A stretch of 5,809 bases of DNA, from NCBI GenBank assembly GCA_003105305.1, contig PQAQ01000215.1, positions 4,045 to 9,853 of the forward strand, in the 5' to 3' direction. The translations under genes and the position numbers were made by a program. The notes below the pieces were generated by a model. That model ran no database searches, was not told the origin of the DNA, and saw nothing but the letters and a program-made list of their open reading frames with translations. The stretch comes from Candidatus Methylomirabilota bacterium (GTDB lineage Bacteria > Methylomirabilota > Methylomirabilia > Methylomirabilales > Methylomirabilaceae). Below are positions 1-5,263 of the stretch, piece by piece; position 1 is the stretch's first letter, and each line of letters begins with the position of its first letter.

Positions 1-287
1 TTCCGTATAGACGTGACTGTCGGTGTCGCAAACCGAATCCCGGGCTGATTCAGCAGGCGGCCGACGAGCGACGGGTCGATTTGAACCGATCGTACGTCGT
101 GGGAGATAAGGTGAGCGACATGCTTCTGGGCGATCGGTTGGGTCTGCCGTCGGTGCTGGTCCTGACCGGCTACGGGCGCGAGTCGCTGGAGCGCCTTCGC
201 GCGACGGGAGGTCCGATGCCCGCCTATGTCGCACACGATCTGTCGGACGCCGCCGAGTGGATCGTACAAAGGGGTAGCCAGGGATGA
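1..287 (+). CDS. gmhB: D-glycero-beta-D-manno-heptose-1,7-bisphosphate 7-phosphatase, C-terminal part (GmhB-like HAD phosphatase)
   Basis: The gene runs in from the left edge; its first complete codon is at base 3, and about 94 residues remain before the TGA at 285-287. The visible part begins PYRRDCRCRKPNPG. The C-x-C pair (codons at 18 and 24) is the second half of the GmhB zinc site, and RKPNPG supplies the HAD motif III lysine. It is followed by VVGDKVSDMLLG, the HAD motif IV acidic GD-x3-D signature. GmhB is a cytosolic HAD-IIIA phosphatase that removes the C7 phosphate of heptose bisphosphate on the way to ADP-heptose for the LPS inner core. The TTG at 81 could be mistaken for a start, but the conserved zinc-site and KPNPG residues upstream show the frame is simply truncated by the window. 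The stop overlaps the next gene's ATG (ATGA), which implies an operon with translational coupling. A histidinol-phosphatase-like HAD-IIIA member is the main alternative; the heptosyltransferase next door favours GmhB. Confidence 0.9.
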   Translation, partial: PYRRDCRCRKPNPGLIQQAADERRVDLNRSYVVGDKVSDMLLGDRLGLPSVLVLTGYGRESLERLRATGGPMPAYVAHDLSDAAEWIVQRGSQG

Positions 288-1420
288 GCGCCCCGTTTCG
301 GACCGACCGAGTGCCGATGGAGCAGGTGCGTCGAATTCTCATCGTGAAGCCCAGCTCAATCGGTGATGTGGTGCATGCGCTTCCGTTCCTCAACTCGCTC
401 AGACACAGATATCCCGATCGGTATATTGCATGGCTGGTGGAAGAGGAGGCGGCAGAGCTGCTGCTGGGTCACCCCCTGCTGGATCGGGTCATTGTGTCCG
501 GCCGCAAGCGATGGGGGCGGGCGATGCGGACCCCCTTCCGCGGGTCGGCGACATTGCGGGAGATAGGGGCATTGATGGCCGAACTCCGTCAAGGTCAGTA
601 CGACCTTGTGGTCGATTTGCAGGGACTGCTGAAGAGCGCGCTCATGGTGATGTGCGCCGGCGCACGCTTTCGGGTCGGCCTCGCGAGCGGCCGCGAGGGA
701 AGTCAGCACGCGTTGACTCACGTCGTGCCGCTTCCATCCGGGCCACTCCATGCCGTCGAACGATACCTGGAGGCCGCCAAGTTTCTTGGCGCAGACCCGT
801 CAACGACATCGTTCGTGTTCCCTTCTCGTCCTGACGATGGGGTAAGGGCGGAGACACTCCTGGCCGAGGCAGGCGTCAGGCCGGATACGTTGGCGATTGC
901 ACTCCATCCGCAGGCGCGTTGGCCGACAAAACTCTGGGGAGAAGAGCAGTTCGCGCGTGTAGGGGAGGAGCTGGCCAGTCGATATGGGGCCAGAATTCTG
1001 ATCATCGGATCGTCCGCAGATCTGCCAATGGCCAGGCGTCTTGCAGGCCGCATGAACCCGGCGCCGTTCGTCGCGGTCGGCCGGACAGACCTCAAGCTCC
1101 TGATCGCGCTCCTGAAGCGGATCGACCTTCTGGTCACGGTTGATTCCGGCCCCATGCATCTGGCGGCCGCGCTCGAGACCCCGCTTATTGCGCTCTTTGG
1201 CCCGACCGATCCGCGTCTGATTGGTCCTTATGGGAATGACGAGGCGGTGCTCCGTGTCCCCCTTCCCTGCAGTCCCTGCTCAAAGCGGCGGTGCCACATT
1301 GAGGCCGATCGTTTGTGTATGCGCTCAATCTCAGTCGAACAGGTCGTAGGAGCGGCCTCTGCGCGGCTGGCCGCGGGTGTCGCTCGTCAAGTCGGCTGCG
1401 ATCGCCCGAGAGTGGCGTGA
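284..1420 (+). CDS. waaC: Glycosyltransferase family 9 protein, LPS heptosyltransferase I (WaaC)-like
   Basis: The 378-residue protein is expected to move heptose from ADP-heptose onto the Kdo-lipid A acceptor at the inner face of the cytoplasmic membrane. The N-terminal domain opens with RRILIVKPSSIGDVVHALP; D28 matches the catalytic Asp13 of E. coli WaaC. WaaC-like landmarks follow: WLVEEE near 50, RKRW near 74, DLQGLLKSAL at 111-120 and HAVER near 156. The C-terminal GT-B domain has the sugar-nucleotide signature DSGPMHLAAAL (D287, H292) and FGPTDPRLIGPYG near 305-317. A Cys-rich tail (C329, C332, C337, C345) has the CxPC...C...CM pattern seen in many non-enteric GT9 proteins and absent from E. 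coli WaaC. The chosen ATG at 284 overlaps the upstream stop and has GGGG at 271-274 in front; an internal ATG at 317, just before the conserved core, is possible. Family assignment is firm; WaaC versus WaaF or another GT9 acceptor specificity is inferred. Confidence 0.87.
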   Translation: MSAPFRTDRVPMEQVRRILIVKPSSIGDVVHALPFLNSLRHRYPDRYIAWLVEEEAAELLLGHPLLDRVIVSGRKRWGRAMRTPFRGSATLREIGALMAELRQGQYDLVVDLQGLLKSALMVMCAGARFRVGLASGREGSQHALTHVVPLPSGPLHAVERYLEAAKFLGADPSTTSFVFPSRPDDGVRAETLLAEAGVRPDTLAIALHPQARWPTKLWGEEQFARVGEELASRYGARILIIGSSADLPMARRLAGRMNPAPFVAVGRTDLKLLIALLKRIDLLVTVDSGPMHLAAALETPLIALFGPTDPRLIGPYGNDEAVLRVPLPCSPCSKRRCHIEADRLCMRSISVEQVVGAASARLAAGVARQVGCDRPRVA

Positions 1421-1422
1421 GG
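1417..1422 (+). promoter_or_regulatory. Ribosome binding site that decides the Memo-family start
   Basis: GTGAGG lies 8 bases before the ATG at 1431 and overlaps the stop codon of the upstream heptosyltransferase gene. A GTG in the same frame at 1377 would add 18 residues, but they overlap the upstream gene and do not resemble the family. Memo proteins normally begin very close to the RxPxxAGxFYP motif, which the 1431 start gives directly. Confidence 0.6.
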
Positions 1423-1430
1423 AACCGGTC

Positions 1431-2234
1431 ATGATTCGACGGCCCGTTGCAGCCGGCTCGTTCTATCCGAGTATGCCGGATCGCCTACGGGCGCAGGCCG
1501 GCGATCTGGTCGCAGGGGACCTCCCAAAGACGCGCGCGATCGGGGCCGTTGTCCCCCATGCCGGCTATATCTATTCCGGAAAGATCTCCGGTGCCGTATA
1601 CAGCAGGATTGTATTTCCTGATGTGTTCGTCATCGTGGGGCCGAACCACACCGGCGTCGGAGCGGGGGTGGCGATTATGACGGAGGGGCAATGGGAGACG
1701 CCGCTGGGGCAGGTACCCATCGATGTAGATTTAGCGACGGCGATTCTGCGAAATTCGCAGGCCATCGAGGAGGACCAGGTCGGGCACCAGCGTGAGCACT
1801 CAATCGAGGTGCAGCTTCCGCTTCTTCAGGCGTGTGGCCGCCCCTTCTCCTTTGTGCCGATCTGTCTCTTCAGTAGTGAATACGCGGTCTGCCGGGACGT
1901 GGGGTCGGCGATCGCTCGAGCCGTTGCAAGGTCGGATCGCTCAGTGCTGGTTGTGGCCAGCACTGACATGAGTCATTATGTGAGTCGAGAACAGGCCGCG
2001 ATCAAAGACCGCCTGGCGATCGAGGCGATTATCGCGTGTGATCCTCAACGGTTGCATCGAGTCGTGCGACGCGAAGGTATTACCATGTGCGGATTTCACC
2101 CGACGACCGCGCTGCTGGTCGCCGCCCAGGAGTTGGGGGCCACGTCGGCAGAACTGATCGGTTACGCGACCTCCGCTGATGTTACGAAGGATGACTCCAG
2201 CGTAGTCGGTTATGCCGGATTGGTGATCACATAG
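1431..2234 (+). CDS. Memo-family protein, AmmeMemoRadiSam system protein B
   Basis: With the ATG at 1431 the product is 267 residues, a usual length for the family. It begins MIRRPVAAGSFYPS, the Memo N-terminal signature. Further landmarks are VVPHAGYIYSG (H43), VGPNHTG (H73), WETPLGQVPID (88-98), REHSIEVQLP (121-130), STDMSHY (D179, H182) and MCGFHPTTALL (C220). H43, H73 and C220 correspond to the metal-binding His/His/Cys of human MEMO1. The family is structurally related to class III extradiol dioxygenases, but no bacterial reaction is established. In many bacteria and archaea it is encoded with an AMMECR1 protein (A) and a radical SAM protein; neither partner is visible here. It starts 10 bases after the heptosyltransferase stop, so it is probably the last gene of that operon. 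Family membership is near certain; the function is unknown, and a role in envelope biogenesis would be guesswork. Confidence 0.93.
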   Translation: MIRRPVAAGSFYPSMPDRLRAQAGDLVAGDLPKTRAIGAVVPHAGYIYSGKISGAVYSRIVFPDVFVIVGPNHTGVGAGVAIMTEGQWETPLGQVPIDVDLATAILRNSQAIEEDQVGHQREHSIEVQLPLLQACGRPFSFVPICLFSSEYAVCRDVGSAIARAVARSDRSVLVVASTDMSHYVSREQAAIKDRLAIEAIIACDPQRLHRVVRREGITMCGFHPTTALLVAAQELGATSAELIGYATSADVTKDDSSVVGYAGLVIT

Positions 2235-2255
2235 AGCGGAAAGGGGCGAATTCTC

Positions 2256-2285
2256 TTGACAAACATAGATTGCCTTGATTAGTGT
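2256..2285 (+). promoter_or_regulatory. Candidate sigma70-type promoter for the beta-propeller gene
   Basis: A perfect TTGACA -35 hexamer lies at 2256-2261. A weak -10 candidate, TAGTGT (3 of 6 matches), lies at 2280-2285 after an 18-base spacer; TTAGTG at a 17-base spacer is an alternative reading. It is the only promoter-like signal in the 85-base gap between the Memo gene and the propeller gene, about 35 bases before the annotated start. The rest of that gap shows no clear hairpin or T-run terminator for the upstream operon. Confidence 0.4.
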
Positions 2286-2309
2286 TCTTCGAGTTTGAGA
2301 TCACAGGGC

Positions 2310-2315
2310 GGGGAG
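2310..2315 (+). promoter_or_regulatory. Candidate ribosome binding site before a TTG start
   Basis: GGGGAG lies 4 bases before the TTG at 2320. The competing ATG at 2362 has GAAGGA (2354-2359) only 2 bases upstream, which is too close for a normal site. Neither option is ideal, so the start of the propeller gene remains open between these two. Confidence 0.35.
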
Positions 2316-2319
2316 ACAA

Positions 2320-3486
2320 TTGGCCCACAAAGACGCCGGATTGGAGTCATACCGAAGGATCATGGAGGTCATCCCACTGATTGGACAAGGGCTGTTGGGT
2401 ACGGCAGGAGACAGAGGGTGGCGGTACTGGGGGGCAACCGCCGCTCTGATCGGGGTGATTGTTCTCACATCGATTGGAACCGGTGTCGCGGACGCTGCAT
2501 TTCGTGCGTACGTGACAAACTCCGGTTCATCCAATGTCTCTGTTATTGATACCGCAACAAAAGCCGTGGTTGCCACTATTTTCGTCGGACCGACCCCCGA
2601 ACAGATTGCGGTGACACCGGATGGCGCCCGCGCCTATGTCGCCATCGCCGGCTCGAACGCCGTCTCCGTCATCAACACGGCCACCAATACTGTGGTCGGT
2701 AGCCCGATCTTGGTCGGGTCCAATCCGTTCGGTGTTGCGATCACGCCAAATGGCGCCTTTGTGTATGTCACCAATCAGGCCTCCAATAACGTCTCCGTCA
2801 TCGCCACTGCGACCAACGCGGTAACGGCCACGATCGCTGTAGGGATCAGTCCCGCCGGGATCGCCGTCGCGCCGAGCGGTAGCACCGTGTACGTGGCGAA
2901 CTTCGGTTCCAATTCCGTTTCCGCCATCAACACGGCCGGCAATACGGTCCTGACGACGATCCCGGTCGGGTCAAGTCCTACCGGCATCGCCATCACGCCC
3001 AATGGCGCCACCGCCTATGTGACCAACTTCGACGATGATTCCGTATCCGCCATCAACACGGCCGGCAATACGGTCCTGACGACGATCCCGGTCGGGTCAA
3101 GTCCTACCGGCATCGCCATCACGCCCAATGGCGCCACCGCCTATGTGGCCAACTTCGTCGCTAATTCCGTCTCCGTCATCAATACGGCCGGCAATACGGT
3201 CCTGACGACGATCCCGGTCGGGCAGAGGCCTGACTTTCTGGCGACCAGTCCTGATGGCGGATCGGTCTACGTGCCGAATCAAAACTCCAGCACCGTCTCC
3301 GTCATCGACACAGCCGGCAACAGCGTTGTCGGGACCCCTATCCAGGTTGGTACGGCTCCAACAAGTGTCGCCTTTACATCTGCAGGGGCACCGATCATCC
3401 CGACCCTCTCGGAAAGTGCCCTGTTACTGCTGATGGTCGTTATGGCCGCTACGCTGGCCTTGCGGATCAGGCGCTCTGGATCGTAG
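2320..3486 (+). CDS. Exported seven-unit YVTN beta-propeller protein with IPTL-CTERM-type sorting tail
   Basis: The product is 388 residues from the TTG start, or 374 from the ATG at 2362. A hydrophobic segment at about 38-56 ends in VADA-AF, a plausible signal peptidase I site after residue 59; the n-region before it is unusually long. Residues 63-357 form seven consecutive 42-43-residue units of the YVTN family, each with the pattern xYVxN...VSVI(D/N)TAxNxVxxTIxVGxxPxxxAxxPxG. Seven units fit one closed seven-bladed propeller. The tail (360-388) is IPTL, a hydrophobic stretch LLLLMVVMAATLAL, then RIRR, the tripartite layout of an IPTL-CTERM sorting signal. Such proteins are exported and their tails are thought to be processed by an exosortase. 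Units 4-6 are nearly identical at DNA level. Binding partner and function cannot be read from the sequence; adhesion or surface scaffolding is a common guess. It has its own candidate promoter and is convergent with selD. Confidence 0.9.
   Translation: MAHKDAGLESYRRIMEVIPLIGQGLLGTAGDRGWRYWGATAALIGVIVLTSIGTGVADAAFRAYVTNSGSSNVSVIDTATKAVVATIFVGPTPEQIAVTPDGARAYVAIAGSNAVSVINTATNTVVGSPILVGSNPFGVAITPNGAFVYVTNQASNNVSVIATATNAVTATIAVGISPAGIAVAPSGSTVYVANFGSNSVSAINTAGNTVLTTIPVGSSPTGIAITPNGATAYVTNFDDDSVSAINTAGNTVLTTIPVGSSPTGIAITPNGATAYVANFVANSVSVINTAGNTVLTTIPVGQRPDFLATSPDGGSVYVPNQNSSTVSVIDTAGNSVVGTPIQVGTAPTSVAFTSAGAPIIPTLSESALLLLMVVMAATLALRIRRSGS
2921..3222 (+). repeat. Three in-phase 126-bp direct repeats within the beta-propeller gene
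   Basis: Copy 1 begins at 2921, copy 2 at 3047 and partial copy 3 at 3173, a constant 126-base (42-codon) period. Copies 1 and 2 are identical for 101 bases (2921-3021 against 3047-3147), including synonymous positions. They differ by one base at 3022/3148 and then match for nine more bases. Copy 3 matches for 50 bases up to 3222 with two differences, then diverges. Outside this stretch the units agree in protein pattern but not closely in DNA. Each copy covers the second half of one propeller unit and the first half of the next, so gain or loss of one copy would keep the frame. Confidence 0.95.
3397..3483 (+). other. IPTL-CTERM-like C-terminal sorting signal (degenerate)
   Basis: This encodes residues 360-388 of the propeller protein: IPTLSESA, a hydrophobic segment of about 16 residues, then RIRRSGS. 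The IPTL-CTERM consensus is IPTLxxWG followed by a membrane segment and a basic end; here the Trp-Gly positions are Ser-Ala. The family is associated with exosortase H, which is not encoded in this window. The order of the three parts supports the call; the missing Trp-Gly lowers certainty that the tail is still processed. Confidence 0.7.
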
Positions 3487-3566
3487 TCGTCATCCGGCAA
3501 CCGCCAACGATCTTTTCGCACATCAATCTCCGCGTCGATGCTCCCGTAACCTCGGCTTCGTTGCGA
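3487..3566. other. Convergent intergenic gap without a recognisable terminator
   Basis: These 80 bases separate the ends of the propeller gene (plus strand) and selD (minus strand). I see no strong GC-rich hairpin followed by a T-run on either strand and no small reading frame worth calling. Termination here may be Rho-dependent or rely on a weak hairpin that I cannot score by eye. Confidence 0.5.
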
Positions 3567-4616
3567 TTACCGTTCGATCCAGATCCGACCATCCGGATCT
3601 TCGATGATTTCGCCGATGAGCGCGGCGGCGGGTGTCTTACGCTCGCGTAGGCCCTGCATCAGGGCCGTCGTCTTATTCTTCGGTACGGCGATGAGGAGAC
3701 CGCCGGAGGTCTGAGCATCGCATAGGATCAGCCGCGCCTCACCGGAAACGCCAGGATCCCAGACGATAGCCCCCTGCAGTGATTCTTGATTGCGTTTTGT
3801 CCCGCCCGGACAGATCCCTTGTCGGATGAGATCCCAGGCCTCGGGAATCACGGGAACTCTTGAAAGCGATAGCCGCGCGCCGACCTTGCTGCCCGCAGTC
3901 ATCTCGTGCAAGTGACCGAGCAGTCCAAACCCGGTCACGTCCGTACATGCGTGTGCGCCTACCGCTACCATGGCCTCTGATGCGTCTTTATTGAGGGTGG
4001 CCATGAGTCTGATGGCGGCATCTATGGTTGGTGGTCCGGCGTTGCCTCGCTTGATGGCTGTGGTGATAATGCCGATGCCGAGCGGTTTGGTCAGCACCAG
4101 ATCATCGCCGATGAGGGCGGTCGAGTTTTTATAGATCTTCGCAGGATCGATCAGTCCGGTGACGACGAGGCCGTATTTCGGCTCCGGGTCGTCGATGCTG
4201 TGCCCTCCGATAATTGGGGCTCCGGCCTCGCGAACCTTGTCGGCGCCGCCGCGAAGGATCTCTCCAAGAACGCTGAGGGGGAGGGATCCGACGGGAAAAC
4301 CGACGATGTTGAGCGCGAACAGCGGAGTGGCGCCCATCGCATAGATGTCGCTCAGGGAATTCGCGGCGGCGATCAGGCCGCAGCTATAGGGGTCGTCCAC
4401 GACGGGGGTGATGTAATCCACCGTCTGGACGATCGCCTGCCCGCTGTCCAGTTGGTAGACCGCGGCATCATCGGAGGTCTCCGCCCCCACAAGGATGCGA
4501 GGGTCGTTAAATTGTGGAAGCCGGCCCAGCACCTGGGCCAGATCAGCAGGGCTGATCTTACATGCTCAACCGGCTCCATGTGATAACGACGTGAGTCGAA
4601 ATTGTTGAGCAGCCAT
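3567..4616 (-). CDS. selD: Selenide, water dikinase (selenophosphate synthase), selenocysteine-containing
   Basis: SelD makes selenophosphate from selenide and ATP in the cytosol, the selenium donor for Sec-tRNA and for 2-selenouridine in tRNA. The full reading is 349 residues, against 347 in E. coli. It starts MAAQQFRLTSLSHGAG, then an in-frame TGA (residue 17), then ACKISP. Residue 17 is the catalytic Cys/Sec of the family and K20 matches the essential Lys20. Later motifs are GAETSDDAAVY (D49, D50), TVDY (D67), AANSLSDIYAMG (D90), GGHSIDDPEP (137-146), KNSTALIGDDLVLTKPLGIGI near 163-183, TDVTGFGLLGH (D226), PGGTKRN and CDAQTSGG. All metal/ATP aspartates are in place at one residue less than E. 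coli numbering. The ATG at 4616 has AAGGAG 7 bases upstream. A conventional start at GTG 4532 gives only 321 residues and lacks the catalytic loop. The gene lies 56 bases downstream of the PAP2 gene with no clear terminator between, so co-transcription is likely. Confidence 0.93.
4523..4558 (-). promoter_or_regulatory. Putative bacterial SECIS element: two adjacent perfect hairpins after the UGA
   Basis: On the minus strand, 7 bases after the UGA, hairpin 1 (4558-4540) reads AGAUCAGC-CCU-GCUGAUCU, an 8-bp perfect stem. Immediately next, hairpin 2 (4539-4523) reads GGCCCAG-GUG-CUGGGCC, a 7-bp perfect stem. Hairpin 2's apex CAGGUGCUG resembles the CAGGUCUG apex of the E. coli fdhF SECIS recognised by SelB. 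Its GG lies 33-34 bases after the UGA, inside the range usually accepted for bacterial SECIS elements as I recall it. Hairpin 1's loop has no G at its start and fits the SelB consensus less well. Both lie inside codons 21-32 of selD, so they also encode protein. Which hairpin is functional is inference. Confidence 0.75.
4566..4568 (-). other. In-frame UGA read as selenocysteine (Sec17 of SelD)
   Basis: The codon interrupts an otherwise open, family-conserved frame exactly at the catalytic position: SHGAG before it and ACKISP after it, where E. coli SelD has SHGAG-C-GCKISP. Other SelD proteins, for example that of Haemophilus influenzae and animal SPS2, carry Sec here. Conserved coding on both sides, a strong ribosome site at the upstream ATG and hairpins just downstream argue against a nonsense mutation. 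The residue after Sec is Ala where Gly is usual. Confidence 0.88.
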
Positions 4617-4623
4617 GACGGAG

Positions 4624-4629
4624 CTCCTT
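4624..4629 (-). promoter_or_regulatory. Shine-Dalgarno sequence of full-length selD
   Basis: AAGGAG on the minus strand (CTCCTT on the plus strand) is separated by 7 bases from the ATG at 4614-4616. It is among the best ribosome sites in the window. It supports initiation upstream of the in-frame UGA rather than at the GTG at 4532, which is itself buried in the loop of a hairpin and has no comparable site. Confidence 0.85.
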
Positions 4630-4672
4630 ATAAGTGCTAACGGAAGGTATCGGGTCCGGAGGCCGATTGGTC

Positions 4673-5251
4673 CTAGTTGTCTTGCAATAGATTCGTACGC
4701 CGGCCGTCTATGATGCGCATGAGATACCGGTGCGCTGTCACGCCGACCAGTCCAATCAGGGTCCCCCAGAGTGCTCCGCCCAGCACATCAAACGGATAGT
4801 GTGAACCGACATAGATCCGCGAATATCCCACGAGGGCGGCCGCGGGGAACCAGAACCATCCTGTTCGCGGGTAATTATAGGAGAGAAACACCGCCAAGGC
4901 AAATATGTTGCTCGCATGGTTGGAGGGAAACGAAAACGAGACGAGACGCGAGGTATCTCGGAGAGGATGAAACGGCCTGGTCCGCTCGAACAGATCCTTC
5001 AGCAGTTGGGTAGTTCCATCCGCGAGAAGAATTACGGCAATCGCCGAAAGGACGATGATTGAATCTCGCTTGGGACGGAAGAGCAATGCATAGCCCAGCA
5101 GGGCGGCTGCCGGGAGGACGAAGTTCCATTTATTCGTGACGAACGGCATCAGGAGATCGAAGAACGGATTTCGGAGGGTTCTGTTGATTAGATGGAATCC
5201 GGCTTCATCCCACTCGCGCAGTATGTCCAGCCACGGCAAGGCAGCCGTCAT
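4673..5251 (-). CDS. PAP2-superfamily membrane phosphatase
   Basis: The 192-residue integral membrane protein carries the three-part PAP2 lipid phosphatase signature. Motif 1 is KDLFERTRP (K85, R92, P93; KX6RP). Motif 2 is FPSNH (P109 to H112; PSGH with Asn for Gly). Motif 3 is SRIYVGSHYPFD (S144, R145, H151, D155; SRX5HX3D), with H151 the expected phosphohistidine nucleophile and H112 the acid. Hydrophobic segments lie at about 28-58, 62-78, 113-124, 132-142 and 157-173, giving five or so membrane spans with the active site facing the periplasm as in relatives. Likely substrates are undecaprenyl pyrophosphate, phosphatidylglycerol phosphate or lipid A phosphate; the sequence does not decide between them. 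The ATG at 5251 lies 12 bases after the stop of the flippase-like gene upstream, so the two are probably one transcript; the ribosome site is weak (GGCGGA). Confidence 0.92.
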   Translation of the reverse strand: MTAALPWLDILREWDEAGFHLINRTLRNPFFDLLMPFVTNKWNFVLPAAALLGYALLFRPKRDSIIVLSAIAVILLADGTTQLLKDLFERTRPFHPLRDTSRLVSFSFPSNHASNIFALAVFLSYNYPRTGWFWFPAAALVGYSRIYVGSHYPFDVLGGALWGTLIGLVGVTAHRYLMRIIDGRRTNLLQDN

Positions 5252-5263
5252 CGATTCCGCCGT

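Noticed and set aside
81..287. A complete small 68-residue gene starting at TTG 81
   Set aside because: The frame stays open to the left edge and encodes conserved GmhB zinc-site and KPNPG residues before this codon, so it is the tail of a larger gene.
718..1155. A 145-residue minus-strand frame inside the heptosyltransferase gene
   Set aside because: Arg/Ser-rich composition typical of antisense of GC-rich coding DNA, and the plus-strand frame carries all GT9 motifs.
2921..3222. CRISPR array or mobile-element repeat
   Set aside because: The repeats are contiguous, in frame and encode YVTN propeller units; there are no spacers.
4540..4558. Rho-independent terminator at the perfect 8-bp hairpin
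   Set aside because: It is within the conserved selD coding region, is AT/GC mixed and has no T-run after it on either strand.
4566..4568. Reading the TGA as a nonsense mutation making selD a pseudogene
   Set aside because: The codon sits exactly at the Cys/Sec catalytic position, flanking residues are conserved, the upstream start has a strong ribosome site and SECIS-like hairpins follow.
4200..4583. A 127-residue plus-strand reading frame antisense to selD
   Set aside because: It is a shadow frame of a strongly conserved gene; its translation shows no recognisable domain and there is no good ribosome site.
4617..4672. Terminator or separate promoter between the PAP2 gene and selD
   Set aside because: No hairpin with T-run and no paired -35/-10 hexamers; a TTATAA at 4627-4632 overlaps the ribosome site of selD and is too close to the start to act as a -10.
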